Source: Omphalotus guepiniiformis
Taxonomy: Eukaryota; Basidiomycota; Agaricomycetes; Agaricales; Omphalotaceae
Assembly: GCA_028554645.1 (NCBI GenBank)
Contig: JAQOOI010000015.1
Coordinates: 1 to 64,000 of the forward strand
Reading direction: 5' to 3'
Length of the DNA stretch: 64,000 nucleotides
Below the pieces are notes generated by a model. The model was not told the origin of the DNA. It did no database searches and saw only the letters and a program-made list of their open reading frames with translations. How positions within the stretch are numbered: the first letter of the stretch is position 1; the number at the start of each line of letters is the position of its first letter. The translations under genes and the position numbers were made by a program. Shown here in pieces: positions 21,333 to 33,265 of this stretch.

Positions 21333-24300
21333 TCGGCTCAAACTAAGAACAACAGTACAATCAACACTCAACTCCCATCTTGCGGTGTGTGCAATAATCC
21401 AATCCTTATTGACAATTTCGAGCTCTGAAGAAAACGAGGACGACACAGATTTAGCTTCAAAGCCCCTTTCCCAGAACGCCGCAAACGGGTCAGGGCCCCT
21501 ACGCCCTAGATAATTGCTACGTCTGACCGCCATTTTGATTCTCCCATTATGCTCGAAAATATGCTGGATTTGACCCGCAACCCACTCCGCCTTCAGATCT
21601 CCTTCTGGGAAATAGCAGATGTAGCTGTTTCCAATAGCGATGGGGCCAGGAATTGTATATGAGCCATACTGCGCAGGGACGCGAGAAAAACACCGAACGT
21701 CAGCTCTTTTGAGTAATTGAGCAAGTTCAGAAGGTAGAGGTGTAGAAATTAAATGAGGTGGTCGAGAGGAATCACGGCCCAAGTAATGGGAATTATTCAA
21801 TGCGAAAGGGTTCTCCGAAGCGATATGGGCCTCAAATTCCTCTTCTATATCTTCATTTCTCCCATCTTCATCATTTACAAATGTCGAGCCCAACAATGCC
21901 ACTTGGGTATGATATCCATAGGCAGTGTCCAAGAGATCTCGACAAAATTTCAGTAGCGGGGGACATTCAGGCCGCAAAAGCCACTGCCGAAAATTCGCGC
22001 CTTTGTAGAAAGAGTGCAGCAATGTATGCTCATATTCACCTACACAGTGTACCTCAGACGAGAAATCAAACGGTATACATTTCACTTACCAATTCTATGA
22101 TTTATTGGAATCTGTTGCAGCTTTCCAATCATATTCTCGAAAGGAAAACACCACCAATTTCGTACTACGCTGAAAGATTCCATGAAGTCATAGATGTGGA
22201 ATCCGAGATGATGCGATGGTAGTATAAATCCGGGGAAGTTATGTTTGAGACCAACTACATGCTCTCGAAGAGAATGTCGGAACAACTCCCAGCGTTGCGG
22301 TGTCAGAGTGTTCTTCGTCATAACTATTGACGCGCACGTTAAGGCCATGGAGGTTTTGAGAACTTCTATCATATTGCTTGCGTCTGCTGCAGCTATAGGC
22401 GATTCCACATTCCAGAGGCTTAGCAGAGCGAGGGGAAGGTGTATCGAAAAAATAGTTCTCCATTGATCAGCTTTCAGAGTCCCAGCGCGCGGAAGCCCAA
22501 TATCAGATGGTGGATTAGAGATCCAAGCCGGAGTAATGACAGCTTTTGTTGACTCTTGCACCCTTTTCAGGACAGACCGGGAATCGATGACTACAGGCTC
22601 CAGAGCTGCCTTGGGTTTTTCCGCCCTCTAATTCTTAGATGAGGTTCTACCAATAATATGGTTGAGAACCCGAACTCACCCAAGATACCAATTGCTCAAC
22701 TAAGTTCGCCTTTCCTAATCGTCCCACCGGCAAGCGATTTATATCTGTGCAAACAAAAGCGAGAGCTTGTTCAGGCACCCCCTGAAGAGCCTTTCGTAGT
22801 AAATCCAACCCTTTTTCTCCTGAACTTAGTGGTTGCACTAACACACGATGAAGGTGCCCTATTCTATATGCAGAATGATAGTTCATAACATCCGTCAATT
22901 CTTTCAAGAGGGTAAGGCGGTCTTCTGGGCTGAGAACACGATAGCCTGTGGGAGCTTCCGACTCTTGCGCTGTCGGCACCAACCCTTGGGCCCACGGAAT
23001 GGATGGAGGTGCCAGGTTCGTGGGGGTGAAGAATGGCCAAATAAATGTGTCCGTCTCTTCGATATCATCGACGCGCTACCGATAAAATTCGGTCAGTGCA
23101 ATATACTTTTAGTGTTTAGATGAAATTACCCATTGAACCAGTACTTCCGCCATGGCATTTTTTGTGAAATCTTTCTTATCGAAATGCATCTGCGTCTGGA
23201 CCCGTTCTTTGCAGCTACTGGGGAACACCATGAGGTCATTACAGACATATGCTAAAACGATCCATTTTTGTCGTTCGAGGCGCTTCAGTAATGCCTGCTT
23301 CTCTGTGTGAGCAGCTGGGGCTGGAAGTGAGAGACCTTCGTGTACATCACTTATACCCTGAAAAGCACGCATGTCCTTCGCGATGACATCCTTTAGCTTC
23401 TCCATCCTAGATGTACGGGCAGTCTGCAGCGGCAAGGAAAGGTGATTCCATTCCAGAACTGACAACCGCTGATCCGAATCTGTGTACGAGGTCAGAGTGT
23501 TGATGATGTCCTGAAACTTTCGGCCTGGGTTTTCGCCAACAGTCGTCCCGGGTGGAGGCAGAGACGAAAGAGGTGGAGGGGGGAAGAAATCATGATAATA
23601 CGCCCGATAGACGCTTTTCTTGGGTTTCTCGATGCTGGACTCAGGATTGTCTAGGCTTAGTGCATCTCGAAAAAACCGCTGCTGTATGTTTAAGTACATC
23701 GTATGCATAGGATCTACCAATAATTGTTGTGATGGCTTCCAGTATGGAAGGCGCCAGAGTTCTGAGTAACGAGTGCCGTGGTAATCCTCAAAGACCTTGC
23801 GTTCATTTTTATAGTCTGCCTGTCGCCATGATTCAGCTCCTTCTCGTAAGAAGTCGTCGTTGACAGCAGTCCAAGTCTCGCAGTCCGTTCGACCTAAATG
23901 CGCTATGTGCCAGCACTGACACAAGAAACAGAAGATGTGAGATGTAACGTCAAGGAAACCTCCAAAAGGTCGGGCCGCCTTAGAATCCATTAAGACGTAT
24001 GCCAGCGCAACGCGGGAGACCTTGCGTTCTGAGGTTCCAAGATTATGAGACTTATGCTGCATTCCACGAGTATATCCAAGTTCTAGTTCTGTCACAAGCG
24101 GCTGAAGATAGTGCCTATGTTCAGCCTCTTTCGCGTCTGGCTCATGCGGTCCTTGAATGATGCCGGGGACATATATATAGGCAGGGTCGTTGCGTATCTC
24201 GAGGGGAAGATTAAGACATGTCATGCCCATTACACCGGTAGAGCTGGTACGACCACGAACACGATTTCCTTCGACGTTGAAAAAATCGCCATGAAGTATG

Positions 24301-25800
24301 AAGAACCATCGACCCTCGATGCCACGGTCTGCAATGAAAAGACTGCCATCGCCAGCTCTGAACTCGCGCACAAAACTTCCATCTGTGGCAAGTCGTTTTG
24401 TTTCAGGTGCGTCTGGATAGCGTGTGATGTGGTCACAGAATTGATCTCCAATTCTTTCGATGCCAGGAAGAGTAATGAAGCGCCCGAACCATTCGAAAAA
24501 AGGGTAATATTCGAACGTCTTGATGGGTTTACCGTTCTCCAGTAATGATGCTCCACATGGAGCTTCGAGTTTTGCGGATCGTTCGCAACATTCCTGAGGA
24601 TACACGGGCTTCGCGGAGCGATCATGATATTTAGGTGGGTAGGTGGAACTGCATTGAGGGCACACTGCATACGGTATACCCACCACATCAAGATTGAGTT
24701 TATTTTCGAGAGTCTCAATTGACTCGGGTATGTCAGACAGCGCTTTTGCCTGGGTTAGATTGGGACCGCCATTTAGATGAGTCAAGGACAATCCAAACAA
24801 TTTCAAGGCTTTGAGCATGAAACTCGCGCCTCGATTCCCAGCTCCTTCGAACAGGCGATTCACCAGTGCTAGGCAATATGCGATGAGAGTCGGTGTATGA
24901 TAACTACTAGTCGGGGTGTCCAGAAATGCTTTGCCTACTACGGAGGTGGTGTTAAGAAATTTATTATAAGCAGACAAAAAATATGTAACTTACGATTGTC
25001 AATCTTGTATGGAGTAATATCGGGATGATTTTGACGCCAGATCGCAACCGAACCTTCCAAGACCCCCAGAAGTTCCTTCGCTTGCTGCACAAGCTCTTGG
25101 GCTGAAGCTCGCTTGATCGGCCTCAAGCCGGCACGAACATGAGAGATAGTGCGCTCGATCTCAACTAGGGTAGACTGAATAGCTGTATCTCCCGCGTCCG
25201 AAGATAGCTCTGTTAGTCTCTGCTGCGATTTTTCCACCAGCTCCTTCAAACGGGCTGCACTCAGGACTGCTCTAGCCGTAGCCATATTCGTCTTCTTTGG
25301 GTCGCCGAAGGGGTGCCTATAACCGTCCCTGTCTGGCACCAGTCTCTCTTCCCATGAAAGTTCGTTGATGTGATCTCCACAATCTAACTTCTCAGCAAGG
25401 GCATCTGTAGCCTGGAATTTCAGTCAGCCTTGCCCTGCAGATGATCAACGTGTTAGGCCACGTAACCACGTACCACTTGTTTTGCCAGAGCTGTTGCTAG
25501 ACCAGTGAAGACCGAAGACTCACTGAGGCGTGGAACCTCAGCAAGGTCCTTCGGTCTGTTCAGGAGCGCAGTAGCCATCATTCTTAATCCATGTTCAGAT
25601 TGGTTATCCGTACCGCGAACAGTGGAAGAGCCTTCGTGTCGTTGAGAATCTTCTTGTGCGGCATCATCATGATAGAACTCTGACGTGGAGGATGAAGTTG
25701 ATAAATTCAGAGACGCATTCGAAGATATAGAGCCTCGAGAATGATTTGAAGAGCTTGCCTTAAGCTTTCGAGTGAGTAAGTCCCGGTAGGCAGAAGACAT
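21333..25800 (-). CDS. CACTA/EnSpm (Tnp2-type) transposase, 3' end interrupted
   Basis: Six visible exons, starting at ATG 25800: about 25800-25490, 25412-24995, 24942-23135, 23076-22671, about 22630-22087 and about 22043-21333. The long third exon has a CPQC zinc-binding start (VCPQCSSTYPP), the HGDFFN block with a catalytic-type Asp, LPLEIRNDPAYIYVPGIIQG, and RLPYWKPSQQLLVDPMHTMY, all hallmarks of mushroom CACTA transposases. The fifth exon has PFENMIGKLQQIPIN, and the sixth GEYEHTLLHSFYKGANF, the usual C-terminal domain. Retrotransposon 1 entered at the end of the sixth exon. The remaining intron and final codons are at 4710-4777. Only the last residue is lost, but the frame now runs into the LTR for 21 codons. 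No other frame break was seen. The CACTA terminal repeats were not identified. Confidence 0.85.
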
Positions 25801-25957
25801 AATGTATCCTTTCGTGCAATTTGATAAGCACAGAAGTCCGAATCTAAGCTTATGTAATTACGCCCAACGACTGGCCGTTCAAAAGACTGAGTATGGAAGA
25901 TAGGAAGATAGGAATTTCAACATGAACTATTCTACATCGTTACCACGACACCCTCTA

Positions 25958-28146
25958 TTAGAGCAAGATCAAAGCAGTCTCCTGATTAACAAGTGTCACA
26001 CCAGACTCATCCTGAGCCAAAGACGTAACGCCAGACTCATCCTGAGCCAATGATGTAACGCCAGACTCATCCTGAGCAAAGGATGTAACGCCAGACTCAT
26101 CCTGAGCAAAGGATGTAACACCAGACTCATCCTGAGCAAAGGATGTAACGCCAGACTCATCCTGAGCCAATGATGTAACGCCAGACACATCCTGAGCAAA
26201 GGATGCAACGCCAAACTCATCCTGGGCAAAGGATGTACTCGCACTTTCTTCCTGAACTGCGTCGTCCTGCTGAGGTTGCATTTCTTCAAAAAGGGTAGCA
26301 AACTCTTCCTGAACAGCAACGTGAACAGCACCGCTCTGCTGAAGTTGGATCTCTTCGTACAAGGTGTGACTGGTGGCAAACTCGTCCCGAGGTTTAATCA
26401 ACTGGGGCTGTTTTACTATACACAAAGTCAGTGGATGTTACACAGACAACTATTCAGTGGAACTCACGTGAAACGATTAAGTTTGTTGTTGCGTTCGCAA
26501 CATGGGTCCCCTCGGCCATACCCTGCTCCGTAAGATCGACGCCAAGCCAATGTGCATGGTGAGACCAGTTCTAGAAGCGCTGGATTTAGCAATAGATTCG
26601 CAAAACAAAATAAAATAAGATGGTGTACGTGCCTCGGGTAAGTAGGACAGAGAGAGATGATGAAGGCTGTGAAGTGCGAGGGAAAAAACGAATAGACGGA
26701 GAAGGAATGTGGACAGCGATATTTCGGGAATACACCTTCGCAAGAAAGCAAACCAGGACTTGCGGTGAGCTTTGCGGAAAATGATGATATCTGCTGCCTT
26801 TAAGAACGTGCTACCAGCAATGGCAATCAAGTCGCAGTCCGGAAGTGTGCATGCCTAAAACAACTTATAATTAAATAATGCCATCTAAGTTTGCACCTGT
26901 GATGCTTACCGCGACATGCTGAACCAGACCGCCTTTGGGATACTGAAGTTCTTGAACTTTCTTGCCGCTGATGGTGTCATATACAAAAGCAAAGCCACAG
27001 TCTGTCCCCCCAACAACAATTTTACTCTGTTCCGCGAAAATCACATCCTTTGGAAAAAGGACGGCAGAAGTACTACCCTCGTAGGTTTTAATGTGTTCTA
27101 GTGTACCGATTCGGAACATCTGAAAGTCCTTTCCAGTGCAGGCGATGAAGCAGGCTCCTGTGGTATCTAGGCTTGCGTTGCCCCTATTCAACAGTTTGAG
27201 ACTTCCTTTTTTAAGATTCTAGATTGAACACTCACATCCTATGCGGGCCAAAAGTCTTCCTCGATCGGACATCTCCTGTCTTATGACCTAGCTGCTGTCT
27301 GTCAAAGAATCAAAATGCGAGCTTTCAAGAATGAGAGGCAGAAGATTACTCACATCCCACCTCCGGTACTTGCAAAAGCGAAAACATCCCGCGTTCTGTT
27401 GCAGAAACGGACAGTTCGAGGTAAGAATCCCACTTCCAGAGTCGTTGTAAAGATGTTGATCATAACTCCGGACGCCGTCAACGTCCATACTCGCACAGAC
27501 TGTCCTGCCGAGGCTACAATGCGCCCAAGCTTGCCGTGAGGAATTTTTTGTTGATGTACATCAAGCGACATAACATATTCGTCAGGTTCTATCGGAGCCG
27601 CCCTACTCATAGGCTCAAAAGTCTAAAACAAACTGCAGTGAGAAAATTAAAACGAACATTAACATAAACGTTTAGACGCACCTTTTCTCCCTCGTTCCAT
27701 ACCCAAGCGATGATATCACCGCGCAAAGAACCAAGAAGCAGAACGTGTCGATCCCAATACTCGAAGTACAACCAAGATGTAGTTGCAAACAAGTGCTTTG
27801 AGCTTTGTGGTGCATAAGGAAGTTGTGGCATCGACACAGACTGCTGGGTGGTCATGTCCCAAATCATAACACCGCTGTACCCTGTATACAGGTAGATTTA
27901 AGAACACGCCAAATGGGGGTGGCGGAAGAAACATACCGGTGGTGGCCAGAAAACGCGCATTGGCAGAGAATGTGAGAGATAGAACAGCATCACGATGACC
28001 TGTGAGTGTCGAAAAGTATTTGTATGAGGAACTGAAGCCGATCATCGAGCTGAAATCGAGGTTGAACATAACGGAACGAGAATCGGTAAAGTTGGCGGCG
28101 TATAGCAAAGAAATAGGGTGCAACTTGCAAATGAGGCGTTGACACA
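25958..28146 (-). CDS. WD40-repeat protein with a C-terminal 10-residue tandem repeat
   Basis: About seven to nine exons. The first carries a WD40 blade start (STLTGHRDAVLSLTFSANARFLAT), continued by GVMIWDM, LLLGSLRGDIIAWVWN, GRIVASAGQSVRVWTL and KIVVGGTDCGFAFVYD in later exons, so a beta-propeller scaffold is likely. A hydrophobic stretch (LRLFVFSLALHSLHHLSL) follows and could be a membrane helix or an unrecognised intron. The last exon encodes Gln-rich sequence and eight units of QDESGVTSFA type. Start chosen at ATG 28146; ATG 28069 is a good alternative. Partner and function are unknown. Exon joins around 26550-26660 are uncertain (NWSHHAHWLGVDL appears to follow TCTAG). Confidence 0.7.
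25996..26240 (-). repeat. 30-bp coding minisatellite in the WD40 gene
   Basis: About eight tandem 30-bp units containing CCAGACTCATCCTGAGC (plus strand), in frame with the WD40 gene on the minus strand and coding for QDESGVTSFA variants. Unit length is a multiple of three, so copy number can change without breaking the frame. Confidence 0.9.
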
Positions 28147-28360
28147 TAGAACGCCCATACTTGTTGTTTAAATACAAAGCTTGGGACAAGGGCTAGTTAA
28201 AGCTTCAAAGGACACAGCCGGACCGACATGAGTCATCATTAATGTGTTGGTTTACACGTTTCCCTTCCACTTGCGGATATCTCCATATCGTGCCAAAAGT
28301 CTCTTTGTTACTTTGTCCATTGACAGGTCCTTGATCGCTCCCTTCGGAACCAGATAAACC

Positions 28361-28465
28361 ACGACGTGCTATTACAGAGGGGTAGAATTCGCACGATTAT
28401 AGAGGGTTGTGTTGAACCTGCAGTCTAAACACGATGTGCTATTACAGAGGGGTAGAATTCGCACG
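28361..28465. repeat. Pair of 35-bp direct repeats
   Basis: ACGACGTGCTATTACAGAGG... at 28361-28395 recurs at 28431-28465 with one mismatch, 70 bp apart, in the gap between the divergent WD40 gene and the plus-strand gene at 28500. It could be a shared upstream regulatory element. Nothing else is visible in the 28147-28499 gap. Confidence 0.85.
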
Positions 28466-28499
28466 CCGCTCATCTCGGGTATTTTACTGATTTTACTCT

Positions 28500-29775
28500 A
28501 TGCCTTCTACGCCCTGTTATCAGAAATCCTTTGTTTCAGGTCTTTTGACCACCCAGCCAGTTCTGAAATATATAATAAGGGTTGAGGAAGGCACATCTCC
28601 CCAGTTCATACCCAACGTTACCGAGTCGCCGATCATGTCCAGGCTCTTTTCGAAATCTATTCATGGTCGTCCACTGACGCTTGATCATGTCGAAATGTAT
28701 CCGTCGAGTATGACCTTCACTACTCTCGATCAGCAGTTTCTTCCGCCCTCCTCCGGACCGCAATGTACTCCTAGAAATGACCGCAGGTTCTCTCCTTATT
28801 CCACATCTTCTCGTGGTTCTCGTCGTCCATTGCCAGATAGGAATGCACATAAACCCACCTCTCACTCGTCACGCTCGTCATCCCATCCCTCCAGCTATGA
28901 GAGTGATCTCGACTACGATTCAGACATTGACGTAGCGGCGTCTTCCTTTCCATCGAGCACCTCATACCATCGCCCAAACCACATGCTCGCGTACGATAGC
29001 GATGAGAGTACGGAGCAGTTCATCTCGAACAACCATTTAGAAGGCAGCTTCTCAGACGACGAGGAGAATTTGGCTTTTCATGCAAATTCAGCGAAGGCCT
29101 GTCCTGCTGAGCCGTCCGTCGCCCATCCTGCTGAGCCGTCCGTCGCCCATCCTGCTAAGCCGTCCATCGCCCATCCTGCTAAGCCGTCCATCACCCATCC
29201 TGCTGACGGGGAGATGTTCGACGATTCCGATTCCGATTCCGATGCCGGAAAGATTACGAAGCCTGCTGGAGAGGTCGGAAGGCCGGGTCGTGGGGGCTAT
29301 AACCTACGCACCGCCCTAAAATGGCCCGACGAGCGTTTCGACAAAGTCAAGGCAAGTCTTTTCGCTCCGTTCATTGCCCGTATACATTCATGACGTTCGT
29401 TGTCCTTTGCAGAAGTTCATCAATAAGTTAGTCGAGGAAAAGCTCGATTGCTCTGTCCCAATGAGTGAGCAACCCTTGAACAAACTCAACGACGTGCGTA
29501 ACAAGGTGGGTGAACTTTCATGATTCCAAATTTCGTTCTCTCATCGACGTAAATCGCAGGCTGCCGACAAGTTCAACTTCTTATCTGGTTATAAAGATCT
29601 CTGGGTCGTCGACGACTTCATTAAATGTCATGTGAGATATCGAAAGACCGCCCTACGCAGGGAAGCGCTTGAGAAAGTGGCGACGGAGGCCACTAAGGCG
29701 GAACGCAAAACGAGAAGCCATGTTGAGGGAGAGGGTACCAATGAAGGGAAGGATAAAGCACGAGTTCGACAGTAG
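28500..29775 (+). CDS. Unknown serine-rich protein with conserved-looking C-terminal helical domain
   Basis: Three exons: about 28500-29352, 29412-29502, 29560-29775. The first intron appears to use a GC donor (AAG|GCAAGT). The first 200 residues are low-complexity and Ser/Asp-rich, with a tandem 8-residue repeat (AKPSIAHP type, about 29100-29205). The C-terminal part (YNLRTALKWPDERFDKVK, then KFINKLVEEKLDCSVP, AADKFNFLSGYKDLWVVDDFI) is regular and looks like a folded all-helical domain. I recognise no family. The start could also be the ATG at 28635. No frame break was seen. Confidence 0.6.
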
Positions 29776-29935
29776 TACCGTACGTACTATAAGCAGCCCT
29801 AGACGGAAATCCGAGCGAAATGTCCCAAAGTGACTGGATTTTTTTTGCCTTTGCTTAGACTCGACAACTAAAGGATACAGGAATTTGTGCGGTGTATGAT
29901 GGGTTATAGAGTGTCGCACTTCTGAGCACTCCCTC

Positions 29936-30100
29936 AAGGTCTTCCCAAAGCTGTATGACTTCACTGTCCAAAACGAACATGCCAGCAAGGGTGAGTTATA
30001 CTCGAGAGTGATCGCTCGAGGTCTTCCCAAAGCTGTATTTATGACTTCACTGTCCAAAACGAACCAGCGAGGGTGAATTATTCTCGAGAGTGACTCGCTC
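29936..30100. repeat. Two tandem copies of an ~82-bp unit
   Basis: GGTCTTCCCAAAGCTGTAT ... GACTTCACTGTCCAAAACGAAC ... CTCGAGAGTGA occurs at about 29936-30017 and 30018-30100 with small indels. It is non-coding and lies between the 28500 gene and the bZIP gene. Confidence 0.85.
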
Positions 30101-30212
30101 CTAAGGGTTGGGGTCATGTTCGGACCGGGGACGGTATTTTGGGAACGTTGAGACATTTTGCCAGTGTAGAGAACGAGCTAAGAGGTATATATAAGTGACC
30201 CCAGCGCGCTGT

Positions 30213-30523
30213 CAATGAGCCTCTAGTATTGCAATTGCGCTGCAGTGACGGAGTGATTTCAACCGCAAAGAACGAACTCTGAGGTATAAACTCTGAGACG
30301 TTCAATGGGCGCACTTCAATGAGCCTCTAGTATCGCAATTGCGCTGCAGTGACGGAGTGATTTCAACCGCAAAGAACGAACTCTGAGGTATAAGCTCTGA
30401 GACGTTCAATGGGCGCACTTCAATGAGCCTCTAGTATCGCAATTGCGCTGCAGTGACGGAGTGATTTCAACCGCAAAGAACGAACTCTGAGGTATAAACT
30501 CTGAGACGTTCAATGGGCGCACT
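30213..30523. repeat. Three tandem copies of a 104-105-bp unit
   Basis: Units start CAATGAGCCTCTAGTAT at 30213, 30317 and 30421 and are nearly identical (TATT/TATC, TATAAA/TATAAG variants). Each includes GCAATTGCGCTGCAGTGACG and ends TTCAATGGGCGCACT. It lies about 300 bp upstream of the bZIP start, so it may hold repeated upstream sites. Confidence 0.9.
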
Positions 30524-30813
30524 CCGATTCTCCGGTATTGGAAGCTGCACAACTAGATGCACATTAGAAAGGTTATACGACATCAAGCTAGTCGCTTACC
30601 TGCAATTCGAAAGTGGTTGAGGGCGGTACAGAACACTGAGAATCTAAAATTGTTGACTTGTGGATTTGTGGACGCATATATATATAGTTTGACTTCTCTG
30701 GGAAACTCGTTCCCACGTATGGCCACAGACCATTATCTTATCTTCAATTTTTGCGTTGGGCGCCACATTGTGACATAATTACATGATAATTTGAACCTTG
30801 ATCCTCATCTGGC

Positions 30814-31612
30814 ATGGCAAAAGTTACCCCATCTCATTCACAAACCCGTTCTAGAGCTCCTATGTCTGCTCGTCAAACTGCTTCTCCTTATCCTTCACCC
30901 TCGAGTCCCGGTCATAGTCATGTCAGTGCGGTTGCGCCATCACTTCGCACGACGACCCGCAAAGAGAGAAACAAAATTGCTTCGCAGAAGTGTCGCACTA
31001 GGAAAACCGCCAGACTCACTTACTTAGAAGATCGAGTGGCAGAGCTGGAGGAGGAAGTAAAAGTATTGCGCACCGCATTGGGTGCTGCTTCCAGGTCTAC
31101 TACGCCTGCACCGACTGGATCACAGACTCGAGCCTCAAGCTTCAGCTCCAGTGCTCAGCCTACTGCATCGTCATCCGGTTCCTCCTCGGGTGCTGCTTCC
31201 AGGTCTACTACGCCCGCACCGACTGGATCACAGACTCGAGCCTTAAGCTTCAGCTCCAGTGCTCAGCCTACTGCATCGTCATCCAGTTCCCCCTCCAAGT
31301 CTTCGTCTCTGGAACCGGTGCCATCTCCATCTCCAGCATCCTTATCTTCGACTCTATCCACCGATACGCTACTGAAATCTGAACAGTCACTCGATCCAGT
31401 CCAGTTGAAGCGTGAGAATGAGGAACTCAAAGCTTGTATGAGGACTTTTGAGAGGGAATGGAATGCTGCTATAAGCGCGCTGGCTATTAGCGCGCTGGGT
31501 ATTCACGCTGTTCCTCCCCCCACCTCTTCCAGTGCTGAAGAGGCACCATCGGACGCAAGGTCAAGCTTGCAACCTTCGAAAGTGTCTTCTCGGTCTTCTT
31601 CAGCTACACCGA
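30814..31612 (+). CDS. bZIP transcription-factor-like gene, cut by retrotransposon 2
   Basis: Starts at ATG 30814. Residues 49-64 form a basic region with the bZIP signature N-x7-R (N53, R61), and L71, L78 and L85 give three heptads of a short zipper, so a nuclear DNA-binding dimer is likely. A 37-residue Ser/Thr-rich segment (GAASRSTTPAPTGSQTR...) is tandemly duplicated (about 31084-31300). A second heptad-like stretch (LKRENEELKACMRTFEREW) follows. The LTR of element 2 begins at 31613, and the frame stops 11 nt inside it. The missing 3' part is not on the other side of element 2. The true C-terminus is therefore unknown; loss may be small because the coding logic is already complete. Confidence 0.7.
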
Positions 31613-32842
31613 TGTTGCGCTGAAAACGCATACACACCTGAAATACCTGAAATTAAACGATTTCTACTGTGAATATGATGGGAATAAAGGGCTAGACTAT
31701 GTCCCATAGTGCTAGCTAAAACATAGAACACGAATAGTTAAAGGCTCGAAGTGAAAGGACTACGATGTACGAGTATGCATCAAGACCTTATGGCTGATAT
31801 GCCTCTAGACCTTCGGCGAAGTAACTACCTGCTGCGAGACTGTACAGTATGGTCAGACCCACCCTGCCTGGCAAAGAGCCCTTCGTCTGGAAGTCGCTAT
31901 TTAAGTATCTGTGTAATCCACGGGACTTAGGAAGGAAGAAACTACACACACACAGGCGTAATAGCCTCATGAGCCTCGATAATGTCGAAAGGACAAAGCT
32001 AGAGGTATCGCCGAGCCATCAAAATGGTTTGTTCGAACTTAGCCGACCTCCTAGAACCTGCAGATTGATGATATACTGGAGATAACGCTTTATGATCGGA
32101 AATATATGATCGACGATTCCGTTCCGAGATACTAGATGGTCAAAGCTATGAAAATGATCAGTCTCGATGACTGTATAATAACTTATTAGTAAAGTAATGA
32201 CAGAATTGACCTTCGAGCGCTGGATATTGGTATATCTACGAGGTGCTATGGGGTCTAGATGTCGAAATAGGAGAAAATACGGAAGCCCGACGGGATAAAT
32301 GACTAGAAACTGCCCTCGGCGCCCCTATAAGTACACTGTAAAACAGTTACGAAGATGAATAATAACGAAATGCATAGGAGTAGTTCGTTTAGAATGGCTC
32401 GAGCGCATGATAAGAAGGGTCTAGATGTACCAAAAACATCACTAAAACATAATACTTACACATATATACCCAAGAACTGCACATAATTACCCTCTAGACG
32501 TGCCTACTTACCCAACTCAGTCATATTGTTTCTGTTTATATCCATTTTATACTCGATGTTATCCCTCTGTTCCTTTTAATTACTCCACTCAGTTTTCTAT
32601 CTATTTATGAAATACTTACAAGCAGTAGAGTACATATACTGTCATGTATAGGGTCGAGCGCCCCAGGTTACGACTGCCCGCCAAATTGGAGAACTTTACG
32701 TATCTTCTAGAGCGTTAAATCGCAGAAGGCCTCTTGATTGTGAACGTCAGGCCCCGGTTCTTCGAGCTGGTAGAGGCGGACTATTAGGAATTGCAGTGCT
32801 TTGATAGAGTGCTAAATATCTGAACATCTGTTGTGTTTGAAC

Positions 32843-32873
<31 letters not shown>

Positions 32874-33109
32874 GTCTGTCTGTCTGTGTCTGTCTGTCTG
32901 TGTCTATCTGTTTGCTGTTTCTGGTACTCGTCGAAGGGTCTAGACGGTGATCTTACAGTTCAGTTAGTCTTTCCAACAGTCTAGCTCGACTTTAGTCAGT
33001 TTTCTGCGTGCGGAATCTTTGCCAACGCCAGACTACACTCGCTTTTACAAGGCAACCTTTGAGTTTAGACGAGTTCCTACGTCTTAGAGTGCTCATTACG
33101 CTGCTATTA
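31613..33109 (+). repeat. 5' LTR of retrotransposon 2
   Basis: Begins TGTTGCGCTG and ends GCTATTA immediately before TC plus the primer binding site, so the end is TA rather than CA, judged by alignment with 45213-46704. Candidate TATA words lie near 32460. It contains GGGTCTAG at 32251, 32417 and 32936 and a TCTG microsatellite. Confidence 0.92.
32841..32912 (+). repeat. TCTG microsatellite in the LTR
   Basis: Imperfect (TCTG)n with TGTCTGTC interruptions. The 3' LTR copy (about 46441-46506) has a different number of units, which explains most of the LTR length difference. Confidence 0.9.
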
Positions 33110-33111
33110 TC

Positions 33112-33129
33112 TGGAGCCCACCGCGAGGG
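33112..33129 (+). other. Primer binding site of retrotransposon 2
   Basis: TGGAGCCCACCGCGAGGG, 2 nt after the LTR, identical to 6624-6641 of element 1 although the surrounding DNA differs. It implies the same tRNA primer. Confidence 0.85.
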
Positions 33130-33265
33130 GTAGTTTCAGAAAACAATTATATCGAGTTTTACTCTTGAAAGACCTCTGTGTCTAAATATCGCTGTCTTTT
33201 GACCTCGGCGAATTGAATTGACGATTTGATTTGCCTCTCGAAGTGGAAATTGTACATTTGCATAA

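Noticed and set aside
32841..32912. TCTG repeats considered as a CRISPR-like or regulatory array
   Set aside because: Simple microsatellite with no spacers; eukaryotic context.
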